Source: Pseudoneobacillus sp042683745 (GTDB lineage: Bacteria; Bacillota; Bacilli; Bacillales; Cytobacillaceae). Taken from it: a stretch of DNA of 64,000 nucleotides. The stretch covers positions 1-64,000 of the forward strand of contig NZ_JBHUJX010000013.1 of the NCBI RefSeq assembly GCF_042683745.1. Reading direction: 5' to 3'. Below the pieces are notes generated by a model. It searched no databases. It was not told where the DNA came from and saw only the letters and a list, made by a program, of their open reading frames with translations. The position numbers were made by a program, and so were the translations under genes. Below, one piece after another: positions 8,458 to 18,071 of the stretch (positions within the stretch are counted from its first letter, which is position 1; the number at the start of each line of letters is the position of its first letter).

Positions 8458-8743
8458 CTTGTAATGTATATCGATTAAAACTGATAAACAAAATAATAGT
8501 ACGTAATAATTTATGGTTAAAATAATAATAAGGTTTTTAACAAATGTATTAGAGAGACCCTCTAATATGTTCAGTTATTATCACTCCTTTCGATATGTTG
8601 ATGGAGACAGTCTCAATATTAATTATATAAAAGTGGAATATTCAAACGGCAGGTTATATATGGATTTGGTAACTAATCTTCCTTTTATACACAAAAAGGT
8701 GACTGTTCTTATTGAACAATCGCCCTCGTTAATGAATAAACTT

Positions 8744-9224
8744 TTATCTGCTTTCTTGTTTTCCATTTGTATAATGTTTAGATAAAAATTCATCCAATAT
8801 CACTTTATGGCTTTTCACAATATTTGTTGGTAACTCGTCAGGATAAAAGAAATCAAATTTAATTGATTCAGATTTGTCTATGTTTAATTCCCCTTCATAA
8901 CCCTCCGAATAATAGGCAACAGTTACGACATAAAATTCATCACCATTTTCAGCCATTATATAGTTTTGTGGACCTGAATAAACATTGATTAACTGTAATT
9001 TATCAACTGTCAATCCAGTTTCTTCATAAACCTCTCTTTTCGCAACTTCTTCAGTGGTTTCTCCGAGTTCCATAAGTCCTCCTGAAATTCCCCAAGTACC
9101 ATTGGGAAACTTTCGTTGTTGAAGCAATAACTTACCCATATCATCAACAATAACAGTAACAGAACCAACAAATATTAAAGGTCTATGACCAACTATTTCT
9201 CTTAATTCTTCTATGTATCCGATC
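8744..9224 (-). pseudogene. Nudix hydrolase, frameshifted and start codon altered
   Basis: The Nudix box is intact (GGLMELGETTEEVAKREVYEETGL), and the protein reads well from ATG at 9139. Upstream, another frame encodes the expected N-terminus YIEELREIVGHRP, and the two join only if one C of the CCC run near 9160 is removed. The position expected for the start, eight bases after AAGGAG, is ATC (9222-9224) rather than ATG. So the first 28 or so residues, including the first beta strand, are lost from any product. The 131-residue remainder might still fold poorly. The substrate class (nucleoside diphosphate derivative) cannot be specified. Confidence 0.75.
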
Positions 9225-9269
9225 TATATATCTCCTTTTTACTCTATTTTACATATTATTCTTCTTTAA

Positions 9270-9395
9270 CAATCCTATCCCTTTACTCCCTTAAGGAATG
9301 AAAATAAGCCAAAAATAAACAAGACATGTATAAAAACTTGTTTTACTTTTGGTTTGATTAGAATATTGCTTAAAGAAGGATTGCTCCTAGTTAAT
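9270..9395 (-). repeat. Dispersed intergenic repeat, long subtype
   Basis: AACAATCCTATCCCTTTACTCCC at the left; AAGCCAAAAATAAACAAG / CTTGTTTTACTTTTGGTTT stem; GATTGCTCCTAGTTAATTTAAT at the right overlaps the last codons of the Nudix gene that starts at 9831. Confidence 0.75.
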
Positions 9396-9831
9396 TTAAT
9401 TGTAGATCCTCACTATCTTCAATAAAAGCAAGTGTCTTTTCAAATAATTTTGGTTGGATCTCTACATATGTAAGGTTATTTGGAAGATTATCGAATAGTT
9501 TTACTTCATCAATTTCTGATACTGGTAATTGACCAATTTCCTTTATCCTTGCAATGTACAACCTTCCAAAAATTTTATTAATGGAATCACCCATTGAATA
9601 GTCACAAATTGGAGCAAATTCAAACTCATTGGAACCTGTTTCTTCAAATAACTCTCTTTTAGCTGTTTCCTCAATTGTTTCTCCAGGTTCTCTGTGTCCA
9701 CCAGGAATTTCCCAGGATCTTCTTACTTTATGTCTAACATAGAGCCACTTACCCTGATAAATAGCACTTATAACTGCAAATTTCAACTTATTATCATTAA
9801 CTGTGCCTATGTCATAAAATTCAATCTTCAT
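9391..9831 (-). CDS. Nudix hydrolase
   Basis: 146 residues from ATG at 9831, chosen over an upstream ATG because GAGGTG lies seven bases before it. The Nudix box is GGHREPGETIEETAKRELFEETGS (residues about 41-64), with the usual GX5EX7REUXEEXG spacing intact. The preceding strand KWLYVRHKVRRSWEIPGG is also typical. It resembles the YtkD/MutT-like group of nucleotide-cleaning enzymes, but the substrate is not evident. The C-terminal codons lie within the repeat that ends at 9395, which may have altered the tail. Confidence 0.88.
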   Translation of the reverse strand: MKIEFYDIGTVNDNKLKFAVISAIYQGKWLYVRHKVRRSWEIPGGHREPGETIEETAKRELFEETGSNEFEFAPICDYSMGDSINKIFGRLYIARIKEIGQLPVSEIDEVKLFDNLPNNLTYVEIQPKLFEKTLAFIEDSEDLQLN

Positions 9832-9939
9832 TTTCCACACCTCAAGTAGATAGAAATTTTCACCTTGAATAATTCTCCACATAATGGAAAATCCCTCTAT
9901 TTTATAACCAATAGTGTTCTGTTTCCTTGTTCAACTAAA

Positions 9940-10026
9940 TTCCCCTTTTGTTCCTTAACAAAATATAAAGCGATCTACAAATGCAAATCGCTGTCTTAGT
10001 AAACTAAAGCACTCGTTAGTTCAATA
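9940..10026 (-). repeat. Dispersed intergenic repeat, short subtype
   Basis: AAATTCCCCTTTTGTTCC at the left, AAAGCACTCGTTAGTTCAATAA at the right, and an AAGCGATCTACAAATGCAAATCGCT hairpin between. Follows the stop of the GNAT gene that begins at 10487. Confidence 0.75.
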
Positions 10027-10031
10027 ACACG

Positions 10032-10487
10032 TTAGCTTTTAAACTCCATAAAGTGACTTGAATTAGGAAAATAACTTTCTTTTGAAAATCCTAAAGAAGT
10101 ATAAAATTTATCGGCTTGTACTGTATCTGTATGAAGCACCAAAAATTTATAATATCTTATTGCTTCGTCTATTATCTTTTTTACCAAAAGGCTTCCTATA
10201 CCGTTTCTCCTATACTCTTTACTAACATAAAACCTTCTTAGCCTTCCGATAGATTGTTCATTTGAAAATGGATCTTTATTTAATCCACCAATAGCAACAA
10301 TGACACCTTCTTCATTAAACACACCAAATAATCCTTCTCCAGAATGATTAAAAGTATTACTGCCATTTTTATAATCATTTACTAATCTTTCTACAAAACG
10401 AAAACCATCTTCTTTGCTTTGTATTACTAAACTATCCAAATCAAAATTCAACAGATTGTATATTTGCTTAACTTCATATTTCTCCAT
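10032..10487 (-). CDS. GNAT family N-acetyltransferase
   Basis: 151 residues from ATG at 10487 (GGGGAG site eight bases upstream; an in-frame ATG at 10526 has no such site). The acetyl-CoA loop is VSKEYRRNGIGSLLVKKII, followed by the LVLHTDTVQADKFYTSLGF motif that closes the fold. The N-terminal LVNDYKNGSNTF region differs from the RimL type. This is the single-domain PhnO/YjcF-like acetyltransferase layout, intact, substrate unknown. Confidence 0.88.
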   Translation of the reverse strand: MEKYEVKQIYNLLNFDLDSLVIQSKEDGFRFVERLVNDYKNGSNTFNHSGEGLFGVFNEEGVIVAIGGLNKDPFSNEQSIGRLRRFYVSKEYRRNGIGSLLVKKIIDEAIRYYKFLVLHTDTVQADKFYTSLGFSKESYFPNSSHFMEFKS

Positions 10488-10526
10488 ATGCACTCCCCTT
10501 TGAATAACTTTATTCTTGTTAAACAA

Positions 10527-10602
10527 TTCTGCCCCTTAAGTTCCAGAAAAAAAGATCGCATTACGCGATCCAGTAGTACTACAAAAGCACTGGTTAGTTT
10601 AA
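10527..10602 (-). repeat. Dispersed intergenic repeat, short subtype
   Basis: TTCTGCCCCTTAAGTTCC, then AAAGATCGCATTACGCGATC hairpin, then AAAAGCACTGGTTAGTTTAATAA. Near-identical to the 6096 copy, with compensatory change in the stem (CATAACACG to CATTACGCG). Confidence 0.8.
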
Positions 10603-10616
10603 TAAGAGGATAATAT

Positions 10617-10799
10617 TTATTGAAAGTTATTAATAATCAATTGAAACCCAAAAATATCTGGTAATATAAAGATCAAAAATAGCCCTGTAAAAGAGAAGGT
10701 AATAAATCTTTTTCTATCTAATCCAACTCTTAATTCCCAGAGTCCCAGACATACTAAATACAAGCCTAATAACATACTAATCATTGGTAATATTACCAT
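10617..10799 (-). CDS. Small membrane protein, unknown
   Basis: 60 residues from ATG at 10799, which is placed six bases after GGAG (an upstream in-frame ATG would add eight residues). Two hydrophobic helices (about 2-22 and 33-52) are joined by a basic loop (VGLDRKRFI). No family recognised. It is one of several short membrane-protein genes between repeats in this section. Confidence 0.5.
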   Translation of the reverse strand: MVILPMISMLLGLYLVCLGLWELRVGLDRKRFITFSFTGLFLIFILPDIFGFQLIINNFQ

Positions 10800-10963
10800 G
10801 TAAATCTCCATTTCTTTTCTCATTCTATGAGTTATGTTTTTATATGTATCTCATTGAATTGACATAGTCCCTTTACTTTAATACGTTTAACTTGAATAAA
10901 AGTTCCAATATTGGGTAAATTCTCCATTTTGAATTAACAAAAGTCCATTTCTGCTTATTAAAC

Positions 10964-11032
10964 TATCCTGCCCCTTTAGTACATTAAAAGGGCTCTACTC
11001 CTTATTGAAGTAGAGCACCCGTAAGTCTAAGT
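10964..11032 (-). repeat. Dispersed intergenic repeat, short subtype
   Basis: ATCCTGCCCCTTTAGTACATT, hairpin GGGCTCTACTCCTTATTGAAGTAGAGC, then ACCCGTAAGTCTAAG. The GCTCTACTTC stem makes a good hairpin for the minus-strand transcript. Confidence 0.75.
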
Positions 11033-11348
11033 ACACTTTTTGACAAACTAGTAGGATATGGAGTTGGTAAAAACAAATTTATTTTCTAGAGAATTAAGGG
11101 GTAATATGATACTACCCTTTTTTAAAAGATAAATAAGTATAAAAAGTGGCGCTTCCTGATCCAGCTCTAAGCGCCAATAATTAGGCGACTTCACAACTCT
11201 CCCTACGATAAATTAACATTGGTTCGCAAGCTTACCGTGATTCCATTATCTCAGTTGATTTGCTCCAGTCTTTACGTTTTTAAACTGGCGCTTTTATTAC
11301 TATTTTGGTCTAATTATGTCCCAGCTGTTGAAAACTTTCCTTTAACAA
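11033..11348. other. Intergenic stretch with one hairpin
   Basis: No gene is supported. A strong stem GGCGCTT / AAGCGCC lies at about 11147-11174, and a second GGCGCTTTT sequence follows near 11286. Their relation to neighbouring genes is unclear. Confidence 0.5.
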
Positions 11349-11918
11349 CTATGCAAGAAAGTCGAGAACCCGCTTGATCACAAGTTTCGTCGCGTCAGCA
11401 TCGTACGACGGTAAACTGCTGTCGGTGAAGAGATGCTCCTTGCCTTCGTACAGAAAAAGTTCAGCTTTATTGGCCGACGCCACAAGATCACGGGCCGCGT
11501 TGATGTCACCGTCTTCAACGAAAAAAGGATCTGCACTCATGGAGTGAATTTGCACAGGCAAGTCGACCGGCCACTGAGATTCGAACGCCGAGGTCGGGAG
11601 GCAGGCATGAAAAAACAGTGCGCCTCTGGCACCTTCACGAGTTTGAGCGAGCTGCTGTGCTACCGAGACACCGAGTGAAAAACCAGCATAGACGACATCG
11701 CGTGAAAGCTCGCTGGCTGCCCGAACGCCACGCGCCGTCACTTCTTCAAAACCGATTTCCTTCACAAATACCAAGCCTTCCTCCAGCGAGGAAAACATGC
11801 GGCCATCAAATAAATCTGGCACGTGCACAGTATGCCCCGCTTCTCTCAGTTGATCGGCGATTGCTTCAATCCCCTTCGTTCGGCCTAAAACATGGTGTAA
11901 CAACAAGACTACTGCCAT
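11349..11918 (-). CDS. Dienelactone hydrolase-family alpha/beta hydrolase
   Basis: 189 residues from ATG at 11918, selected because GGAGG lies eight bases upstream; a longer frame to 11966 lacks a site. The fold is a compact alpha/beta hydrolase: VVLLLHHVLGRTKGI (oxyanion strand), nucleophile elbow GFSLGVS with Ser in place of the Cys of true dienelactone hydrolase, Asp in SADPFF, and His in KEHLF. The gene is markedly richer in G+C than its neighbours and uses G/C-ending codons, a sign of recent transfer. The substrate is unknown. Confidence 0.85.
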   Translation of the reverse strand: MAVVLLLHHVLGRTKGIEAIADQLREAGHTVHVPDLFDGRMFSSLEEGLVFVKEIGFEEVTARGVRAASELSRDVVYAGFSLGVSVAQQLAQTREGARGALFFHACLPTSAFESQWPVDLPVQIHSMSADPFFVEDGDINAARDLVASANKAELFLYEGKEHLFTDSSLPSYDADATKLVIKRVLDFLA

Positions 11919-12221
11919 TGTTTTTTCCTCCAATTTAATGAATTTCATATGTCTAAGTTTCGACAAGAAAGCTTGTTGACCTTCCAGAACTTTACGATTT
12001 AGATATATCTACCTTAAGAAAAACCCACCCCTCGCCTTATTCAATAATCCTGCTTCGTTAGTTGATCAACTAAAAAGAGAGCTGCGTGCCGGAATTACAT
12101 CTTCAACCTATGCCCCATGTACTTTAAGTCCATTTATTCACAATTTTAATTTCTATGATAATTTTTTAAAAGGACCGCAAAATATAAAGGTAGGGAATAT
12201 CTTAGCAAAGGAGGAACACCA

Positions 12222-12362
12222 ATGTCCAAAGATAAGCAGACACCTTCATCAGAGGTAGATCAAAAGAAACTTTTAGATGATAAAGTGGAGAAAGCTCGTG
12301 AAAACAATTTTGAAGATAACCACATTCGAAGAGTGACTACAAACGGTGCCCAAGGGGAATAA
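12222..12362 (+). CDS. Small hydrophilic protein, 46 residues
   Basis: ATG at 12222 follows a near-perfect AAAGGAGGAAC site; the product begins MSKDKQTPSSEVDQKKLLDD and ends NHIRRVTTNGAQGE. It is highly charged with no hydrophobic segment, reminiscent of small acid-soluble or stress-type Bacillus proteins, though I do not recognise the family. A strong terminator follows 14 bases after the stop. It is plus-strand in a region otherwise minus-strand, and is absent from the otherwise matching copy at 22188. Confidence 0.7.
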   Translation: MSKDKQTPSSEVDQKKLLDDKVEKARENNFEDNHIRRVTTNGAQGE

Positions 12363-12375
12363 GTTTTTTCTTAGG

Positions 12376-12408
12376 AGCAGAATATCATTTCACGATATTC
12401 TGCTTTTT
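12376..12408 (+). terminator. Rho-independent terminator of the 46-residue gene
   Basis: AGCAGAATATC / GATATTCTGCT with a TTTCAC loop, followed by TTTT. The matching hairpin at copy B (about 22318-22350) has survived although the gene in front of it is gone. Confidence 0.85.
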
Positions 12409-12525
12409 ACATTCAGTTAGTCTAATAGGTGTAGACTCATTACAATGTTCATAAAATTAGCACGCTATTTGTTATCTGAAAAATTCGGTCTTTTTTATGG
12501 AATTTTCCACAATCGTTCTTCAACT

Positions 12526-12660
12526 AACCTGCCCCTTTACTCCTTGAAAGAATAAAAATAAGCCAGAAATAAACAAGTTATTTATAAAAACTTATATATT
12601 TTTGGCTTATTGAGATCCTAGCTTAAGGAAGGATAGCCCTCGTTGCCTTACTTAAGGATT
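12526..12660 (-). repeat. Dispersed intergenic repeat, long subtype
   Basis: ACCTGCCCCTTTACTCCTTG at the left, AAGCCAGAAATAAACAAGTT / AACTTATATATTTTTGGCTT stem, GATAGCCCTCGTTGCCTTACTTAAGG at the right. It directly follows the subtilisin stop codon on the minus strand. Confidence 0.8.
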
Positions 12661-12676
12661 TCATTCAACTATCTAT

Positions 12677-15600
12677 TTATTTAACCAAATTAAAAGTGAT
12701 ATTCTTTGTCTCTTTTTCCCATTCATTATAAACACTTCCTTCTACCTCCTTTAAAATTTCAAGGGCAGAACGGTCCCAAGTTAAGGTGGTTTCATTAAAT
12801 GCATCGTCTAGTACCTGAAAGTAGTATGTCATAACAACACCATTGTCTTTTAATTCAGGGCTTGCATCTCCCTTATAGCTAGCTGCAAATTCAATACGAT
12901 TGCCTATTGTTTTATTTTTCAACTCAATGAAGTTCCCTTTGAATATTTCTCCCACTTGGCCACCGTTCGTTACCGTACCGTCTGAAAGTACTAGTTTTAG
13001 CACTGTAGGGTCATACGTAAATCCGTATTGAAGTGCATAGACTTTGCTGGTTTTTTTTAATTCGACTTTGACAGGAATGATGTCACCTTTTTTAGATGTT
13101 GGTGTCTCTGCTACAAACATAATGGTTGGAGAGTCATTATTAGGAGGTAGTTCTTCAGGTGTACCAATATCGATTCCTTCCTGTGAACTATTAATAAAGT
13201 CAAAGTTTTTCACGCTATAAGAAAAATCTTTTTCACTAATCTGTCCATCTTTGTCAATATCATTGATTTTGATTTCTGTCAAATGGCCTTCGTAGCTTCC
13301 ATCAACAGCTTTTTTCCCCATATTTCTTGCAACGTTTGCTACATCTGTAATGTCTATTTTTTGAGCATATTTATTTTTATTTTGAACATCCCCTGCCTTT
13401 AATATTCCAAAATCTATATCTATTTGAGCTGGTACCAATTTTCCGTTATATTCACTTATAGGTTGTATACCCCTGACAACACTTGTAAAGTGCGATGGAT
13501 AATTTATGGCAATATCATATTTTTCCTTTGGGTTTAATCCTGTAATTACCAGACTTCCATCAGTATCTAGTGTCCACTCTAAATTTGTTCTGTATCCATC
13601 AAAGCTAATTAATCTATTTTCTTCTCCCGAACCATAACCCTTCTTAGTATTATAGATTTCAATAAGAAGCCCTTCCTTAATATAGTTGATATCCGTTCTA
13701 TGCTTGCCGTTTTGGTCTAATAATGCTTCTGGGCTAACCTTACCCGAAATAGTTCCCGATTTCGTATACACCTCGACTGTTTTTTCTGCTCCTTTTAAAT
13801 TTTTTACTTCAAGATTTAGATTGGTATATTTGGATGTTTGAGTTTTTATAGTATAGTGCCCAATATTCATAAGGTTATCAGTGACATCAAATATCAGTCT
13901 ACCAGTCTGGATATTCCCTGTAACGCCTATCATGTCTTTCTTAGCCTTTTTATGTTCCTTTGGATTTTTTCGTAAATCAGTCAAAATCTTCAAGGTCGTA
14001 TATTCAGTTCCCATTTCATCCTTCCAGGTCCTGACTTTTTCGTAAGTTAAGGTAGATGCTGCGAATCCTGGTACTGGTTCGATATCTTTTATAGAAAAAG
14101 CTTTCGAAGGATAAGTTAGAATGTATTCTGCTCCTACCATATCTGAGACTTGATTAGACTGAAGAGCTAGTTCGTATTCCTGATTCATCACAACTTCTTT
14201 TTCGCCGACCAACTCTACCGCTGTCTCTTGAACATACTGAACTTGATAATGTTGCTCATTCACTATTCCAGCTTTATCCTTCACACGAAGCACTAAGCGG
14301 CTATTTCCATTTGGAAAAATGCCATTCAAGGTGTACTCTAAATGTTTTTCAGGGGTACCCAAATCTTTTATTGGGTCAACGTCTCCTTTAGAGAGAAGCA
14401 TATTTTTTGAATCATAAAGCTCATATTCCATAGAAATTATGTTCCAATAAAAACTGTATAAGATATCGAAAAGAAAATCACGATAAATTTGAACCGATGT
14501 TGATGTAATAAATCCATGTAGCTTGTTTTCATTTATTAAAATCGATTTTTGGCCGGATTGATCTATAGTTCCATTGTCCACTAAAATGTCGGTTGGTTCA
14601 TTTGAAACAATATATGGAATTTCAAAATAATCCCAATTTCCAAACTCATCTTGACCTTGAATAAAAAGGTGATATAGCCCGCTTGGAACAATCTCATTTA
14701 CCCCAGTATCAAAACTAAAGAAAGAACCATCCCAATTATACCTATGTGCTCCTTTTTTCAAGTCCTCTCCTGAGAATTCTTTTACGAGACCATAATTTTT
14801 TGGGTCAGTTTCGCTCCATAAGTACATTTGAGCTTCCTTCATATTTAATAAATACTTATAATCAAGGTTTGTAGTTTCATCAGTACCATCACCATTTAAT
14901 GATAAGAATTTTGGATTGGATTCCAAGTAGGAAATTGCCTTTACTAAATCAGGATTTTTATATGCCATAAAAGGTAGTTGGATAGTTGGACCTTCACCTG
15001 ATAGTAGACTTAAATAGAGATACCCTTCGTATACACCTTTATTTGCATTGACGGGCATATTTATTGATACATTAAGATCGACTGAACCACCAGCTGGAAG
15101 GGTCAATTCTTGTTTATCAAAAGAAATAATTGCACTTTCCTTTTCATCATTTGTCGAGACTGGCTCAAGATTGTGTTCATCTAAGGAAGGGAGCCATCTT
15201 AAATCATAAGAAACTTTGTACATTGAATCGATTTGAGATAAACTTTTAATAATAATGTTTTTCGTTATCGTTTCATCTTCTTTTATCGGTCCGAAATTTA
15301 GTGAGCCTGTCTTATGTTGTACTCCTTCTTCAGCGGTTTCTCCAAAAGGATTTTTCGTATAATAAGCTGTTTCTTGTACTTGAGCTACAACCTCGGTTTC
15401 TAATACCCTAACCGCCTGTACGCGTCCTGCCCCTATTTCCTGAATGGTGTATGTGCTTTCACTAGAAAGAGGTGATATTTTTTTGGACGTATTCATTAAC
15501 ACCGTCTTGACATCAAATACATCCATTTCTGGTCGAGCTTCTAGTATTAAAGCGGCTAATCCTGCGATGTGTGGTGCGGCCATGCTTGTTCCAGAGTAGC

Positions 15601-17301
15601 GATCAAAAGCATTTTGATAGCTACCATTAACACCGGGTACGGTTGAACGAATGTTGACCCCTGGTGCTACTATATCCGGTTTAATATCCCAATTTCCCAT
15701 AACCGGTCCTTTTGAACTGAAACCAGCAACTTCATCTCCTGGATAAATGTCTATTTCCTCTGCAGTAAAAGTGAAGGTATTTTTTTCTTGACCTGACATT
15801 TTTTCAATGAGATCACGTCCATCATCTCCACGCATATCGAACATAGGAAGTGGCCCTTCTTGTGGGAATGGATGATTTATATGTTCATTAATTCCATCTA
15901 TATTAAAGATAATAACAGCTGTTGCCCCCGCTTTAGAGGCTCTCATGTTGGCCTCACTTAGTAAAGACCACCCATCTTGATAAGGGCAATTTTCCCAGTT
16001 AAATCCTTCCCTTCAAAATCACTCACTGTTCCGAAACCCAAATACACGATTTCTTGTTCATTCATAAAGGTCTCCATCATATTCGGATCAGGATCCCTTT
16101 TCATCATCCAGTTTAGTGTATATTCCTTTTGGTCCTCGGAAGTAGCGGATGCATTAGCTTTATAAATTGATTCCTTGATAGGTGGGGAGCTTGCTCCTAC
16201 TGAAATGGCTAATGCAGCTGTTGCGGGTGCTCCGACACTCTTATAGCCAAAAGTGCCATCATTTCCATTTGCCACAACTGCTACTACACCAGCGAGCATG
16301 GCATTATTTACAGCTCTACTTGTTGGATGGTCTGGATCATTGATACCGTTTCCAAGGGAAAGATTAATTACATCCATGTTATCTTCAACTGCTTTCTCTA
16401 TTCCAGCAATGACCCATTCATCCCAACCGCCGTTCGGTCCTAATACACGATAGACATAAAGATCCGATTTCGGTGCGATTCCTCGTATTCCTCCGTTTTC
16501 ATAACTGCCTCTCCCTGCTATTGTTCCAGATACATGTGTTCCGTGAGTTGAATCAATACTTTGGGTACCATCATTCCCTTCAAATGGATCCCCATCGTTA
16601 TCAACAAAATCATAACCACCTTTGTAAGCATCCTTTAAGTCTGGGTGGTTATAATCAATTCCTGTGTCAAGCACCCCGATTTTTTTCCCTTGACCTTCAT
16701 AGCCGAGATCCCATAATTGGTCTGTACCGATAAACTGTGAGCTTTCCTCCATGTAGGGTACATTTTTTTGTGCTGGCAAGGTTGGAATCACATTTAGTTT
16801 ACTGTTTTCATAGACAAATTTGACGTTTGGATCTGCCGCAAGTTTTGGAACATCGCTCGCTTTTACTTCTAGTGCCATCCCATTGAGTACTTTTTCAAAA
16901 GACTTTCCTTCTTTAACTTCGACAGCATTCTTAGCAAGGTTTGCTTTAAAAAGAATGCGCTCTTGTTTTAGTTTTTCTTTGTGCTCGGTAGCTTGGTAAG
17001 CTTGATTTTGTTTATTAGCTTTGTGTTGTTTTACTGCTGATGGTTCTTCATTGAATTCTACAATGACTTTAACTGTTTCATTAGAATTTATGTTTATAGA
17101 GGAGTCAATTTTTCTGTTTTTGAAGTCATTTCGGTATTTTAAGAGTCTATCTTTATAAACTTCAAGCTGTTTAGTGTCAATTGGTACTTCATTATTCACT
17201 TGATTAGCAATCGCGCTTGGAGCGATGATAGAAAATAGCAATAAAAGTATAATCCAAAGTAAAAACCATTTTTGATTTTTCTTTTTCATAATAGCCCTCA
17301 T
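12677..17301 (-). pseudogene. vpr: Vpr-like subtilisin (S8) with cohesin and dockerin-like modules, one frameshift
   Basis: One gene in two frames. The first part (15958-17301) has a signal peptide, an I9 propeptide, and catalytic Asp (LDTGIDYNHPDL), His (STHGTHVSGT) and oxyanion Asn (VANGNDG), then enters the PA insert and stops at MGGLY. The second part (12677-15946) resumes in the PA domain (ASKAGATAVIIFN) and has the catalytic Ser (SGTSMAAPHIAGL), Fn3-like domains, a cohesin-like domain (around VELVGEKEVV), a dockerin-like Ca loop (NDIDKDGQISEKDF) and a second cohesin-like domain at the C-terminus. Adding one T to the CTTT run near 15950 restores GGLLLSEANMRASKAG. Joined length is about 1540 residues. 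This secreted protease would be inactive unless the frameshift is a sequencing error or is bypassed. Confidence 0.88.
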
Positions 17302-18018
17302 CTCTTTTTAATAATGGAAACTACGTGTTAGTTAATACCTACTGAAATTCCATCTAAAAAACCTACCTTAAAATGGTAATTCCACTCATACTAAAATGAC
17401 CAGTTGGTTTATTTTTTAAAAAAAGTATCCTTATGATGTTTCAAGGATGTCACATCACTATTCTAATCTAGACTCCGCTACTCTTTCCTCCAATCACTCT
17501 ATTTTTCTCTCATACTCATAAAATATATATGCATATAACCAGATTATTATTTTTGAATTTTAGTAATATTCAATATTCTAATACTTTGACAATAATGCAA
17601 GAATGACTAAAGGCACCCTTTTTAAGAAGATTATTTGCTTTTTATTTTTTTGTTAACTTTTAGATGTTGCATTAATAGAAGGGACGTTATGGACGAGCTA
17701 TATATATTCAGAAACTTAAAGAAGAAACAAAATTTATGCTAGGTAGACTGATAAATATTGGGTGCACATAGAGAGGATGCATTGGTTTGGTGTTTCTTCT
17801 AATCCTAACATTGTTTTGGTTAGACACACTTAGATATTTAGATTAATAGTTTTATTTCCATACAATAGGATTAGAAAAACATCAAATCATTAAACGAAGT
17901 TTTAATGATTTGATGTAGTTATAAGTACAAATAAATCAACTCAAAAATTATCATGGTATCGAAAGAGCTTGGTTAAATGGATGAATAGATAATTTTTACA
18001 ACTAATATCTGTTGATGT
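17302..18018. other. Intergenic region with long inverted repeat and hairpin
   Basis: No gene supported. GGTGTTTCTTCTAATCCTA near 17790 is inverted as TAGGATTAGAAAAACATC near 17867, and a perfect ACATCAAATCATTAAA / TTTTAATGATTTGATGT hairpin sits at 17879-17916. The promoter of the subtilisin must lie in the first few hundred bases. The hairpins could be terminators or the remnant of a small element. Confidence 0.5.
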
Positions 18019-18053
18019 AAAAAGGGCCAACCAGAACTTCTGGTCGACCTTTT
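18019..18053 (-). terminator. Terminator of the PBP gene
   Basis: AAAAGG..AACCAGAA / TTCTGGT..CCTTTT forms a stem just after the stop codon, with A/T tracts on both sides suitable for the minus strand. Confidence 0.75.
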
Positions 18054-18071
18054 GTGCTATTCATTCTATTT

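Larger units (their letters stand above)
12041..12540 (+). repeat. Duplicated segment, copy A (contains a small gene)
   Basis: Bases 12041-12185 and 12376-12540 are closely matched, in the same order, by 22188-22480. Copy A carries an extra segment of about 190 bases holding the 46-residue gene at 12222. Shared landmarks are CTGCCGGAATT-type and ATTTCACGATAT sequences and AGTCTAATAGGTGTAGA. Confidence 0.85.

Noticed and set aside
8513..8785. Plus-strand 90-residue reading frame
   Set aside because: It covers intergenic sequence, a repeat end and the antisense of the Nudix gene; no ribosome binding site or family resemblance.
3131..12660. Chromosomal integron with attC sites
   Set aside because: The intergenic repeats have direct, not inverted, ends and lack the RYYYAAC/GTTRRRY core pair; no integron integrase is in the window.
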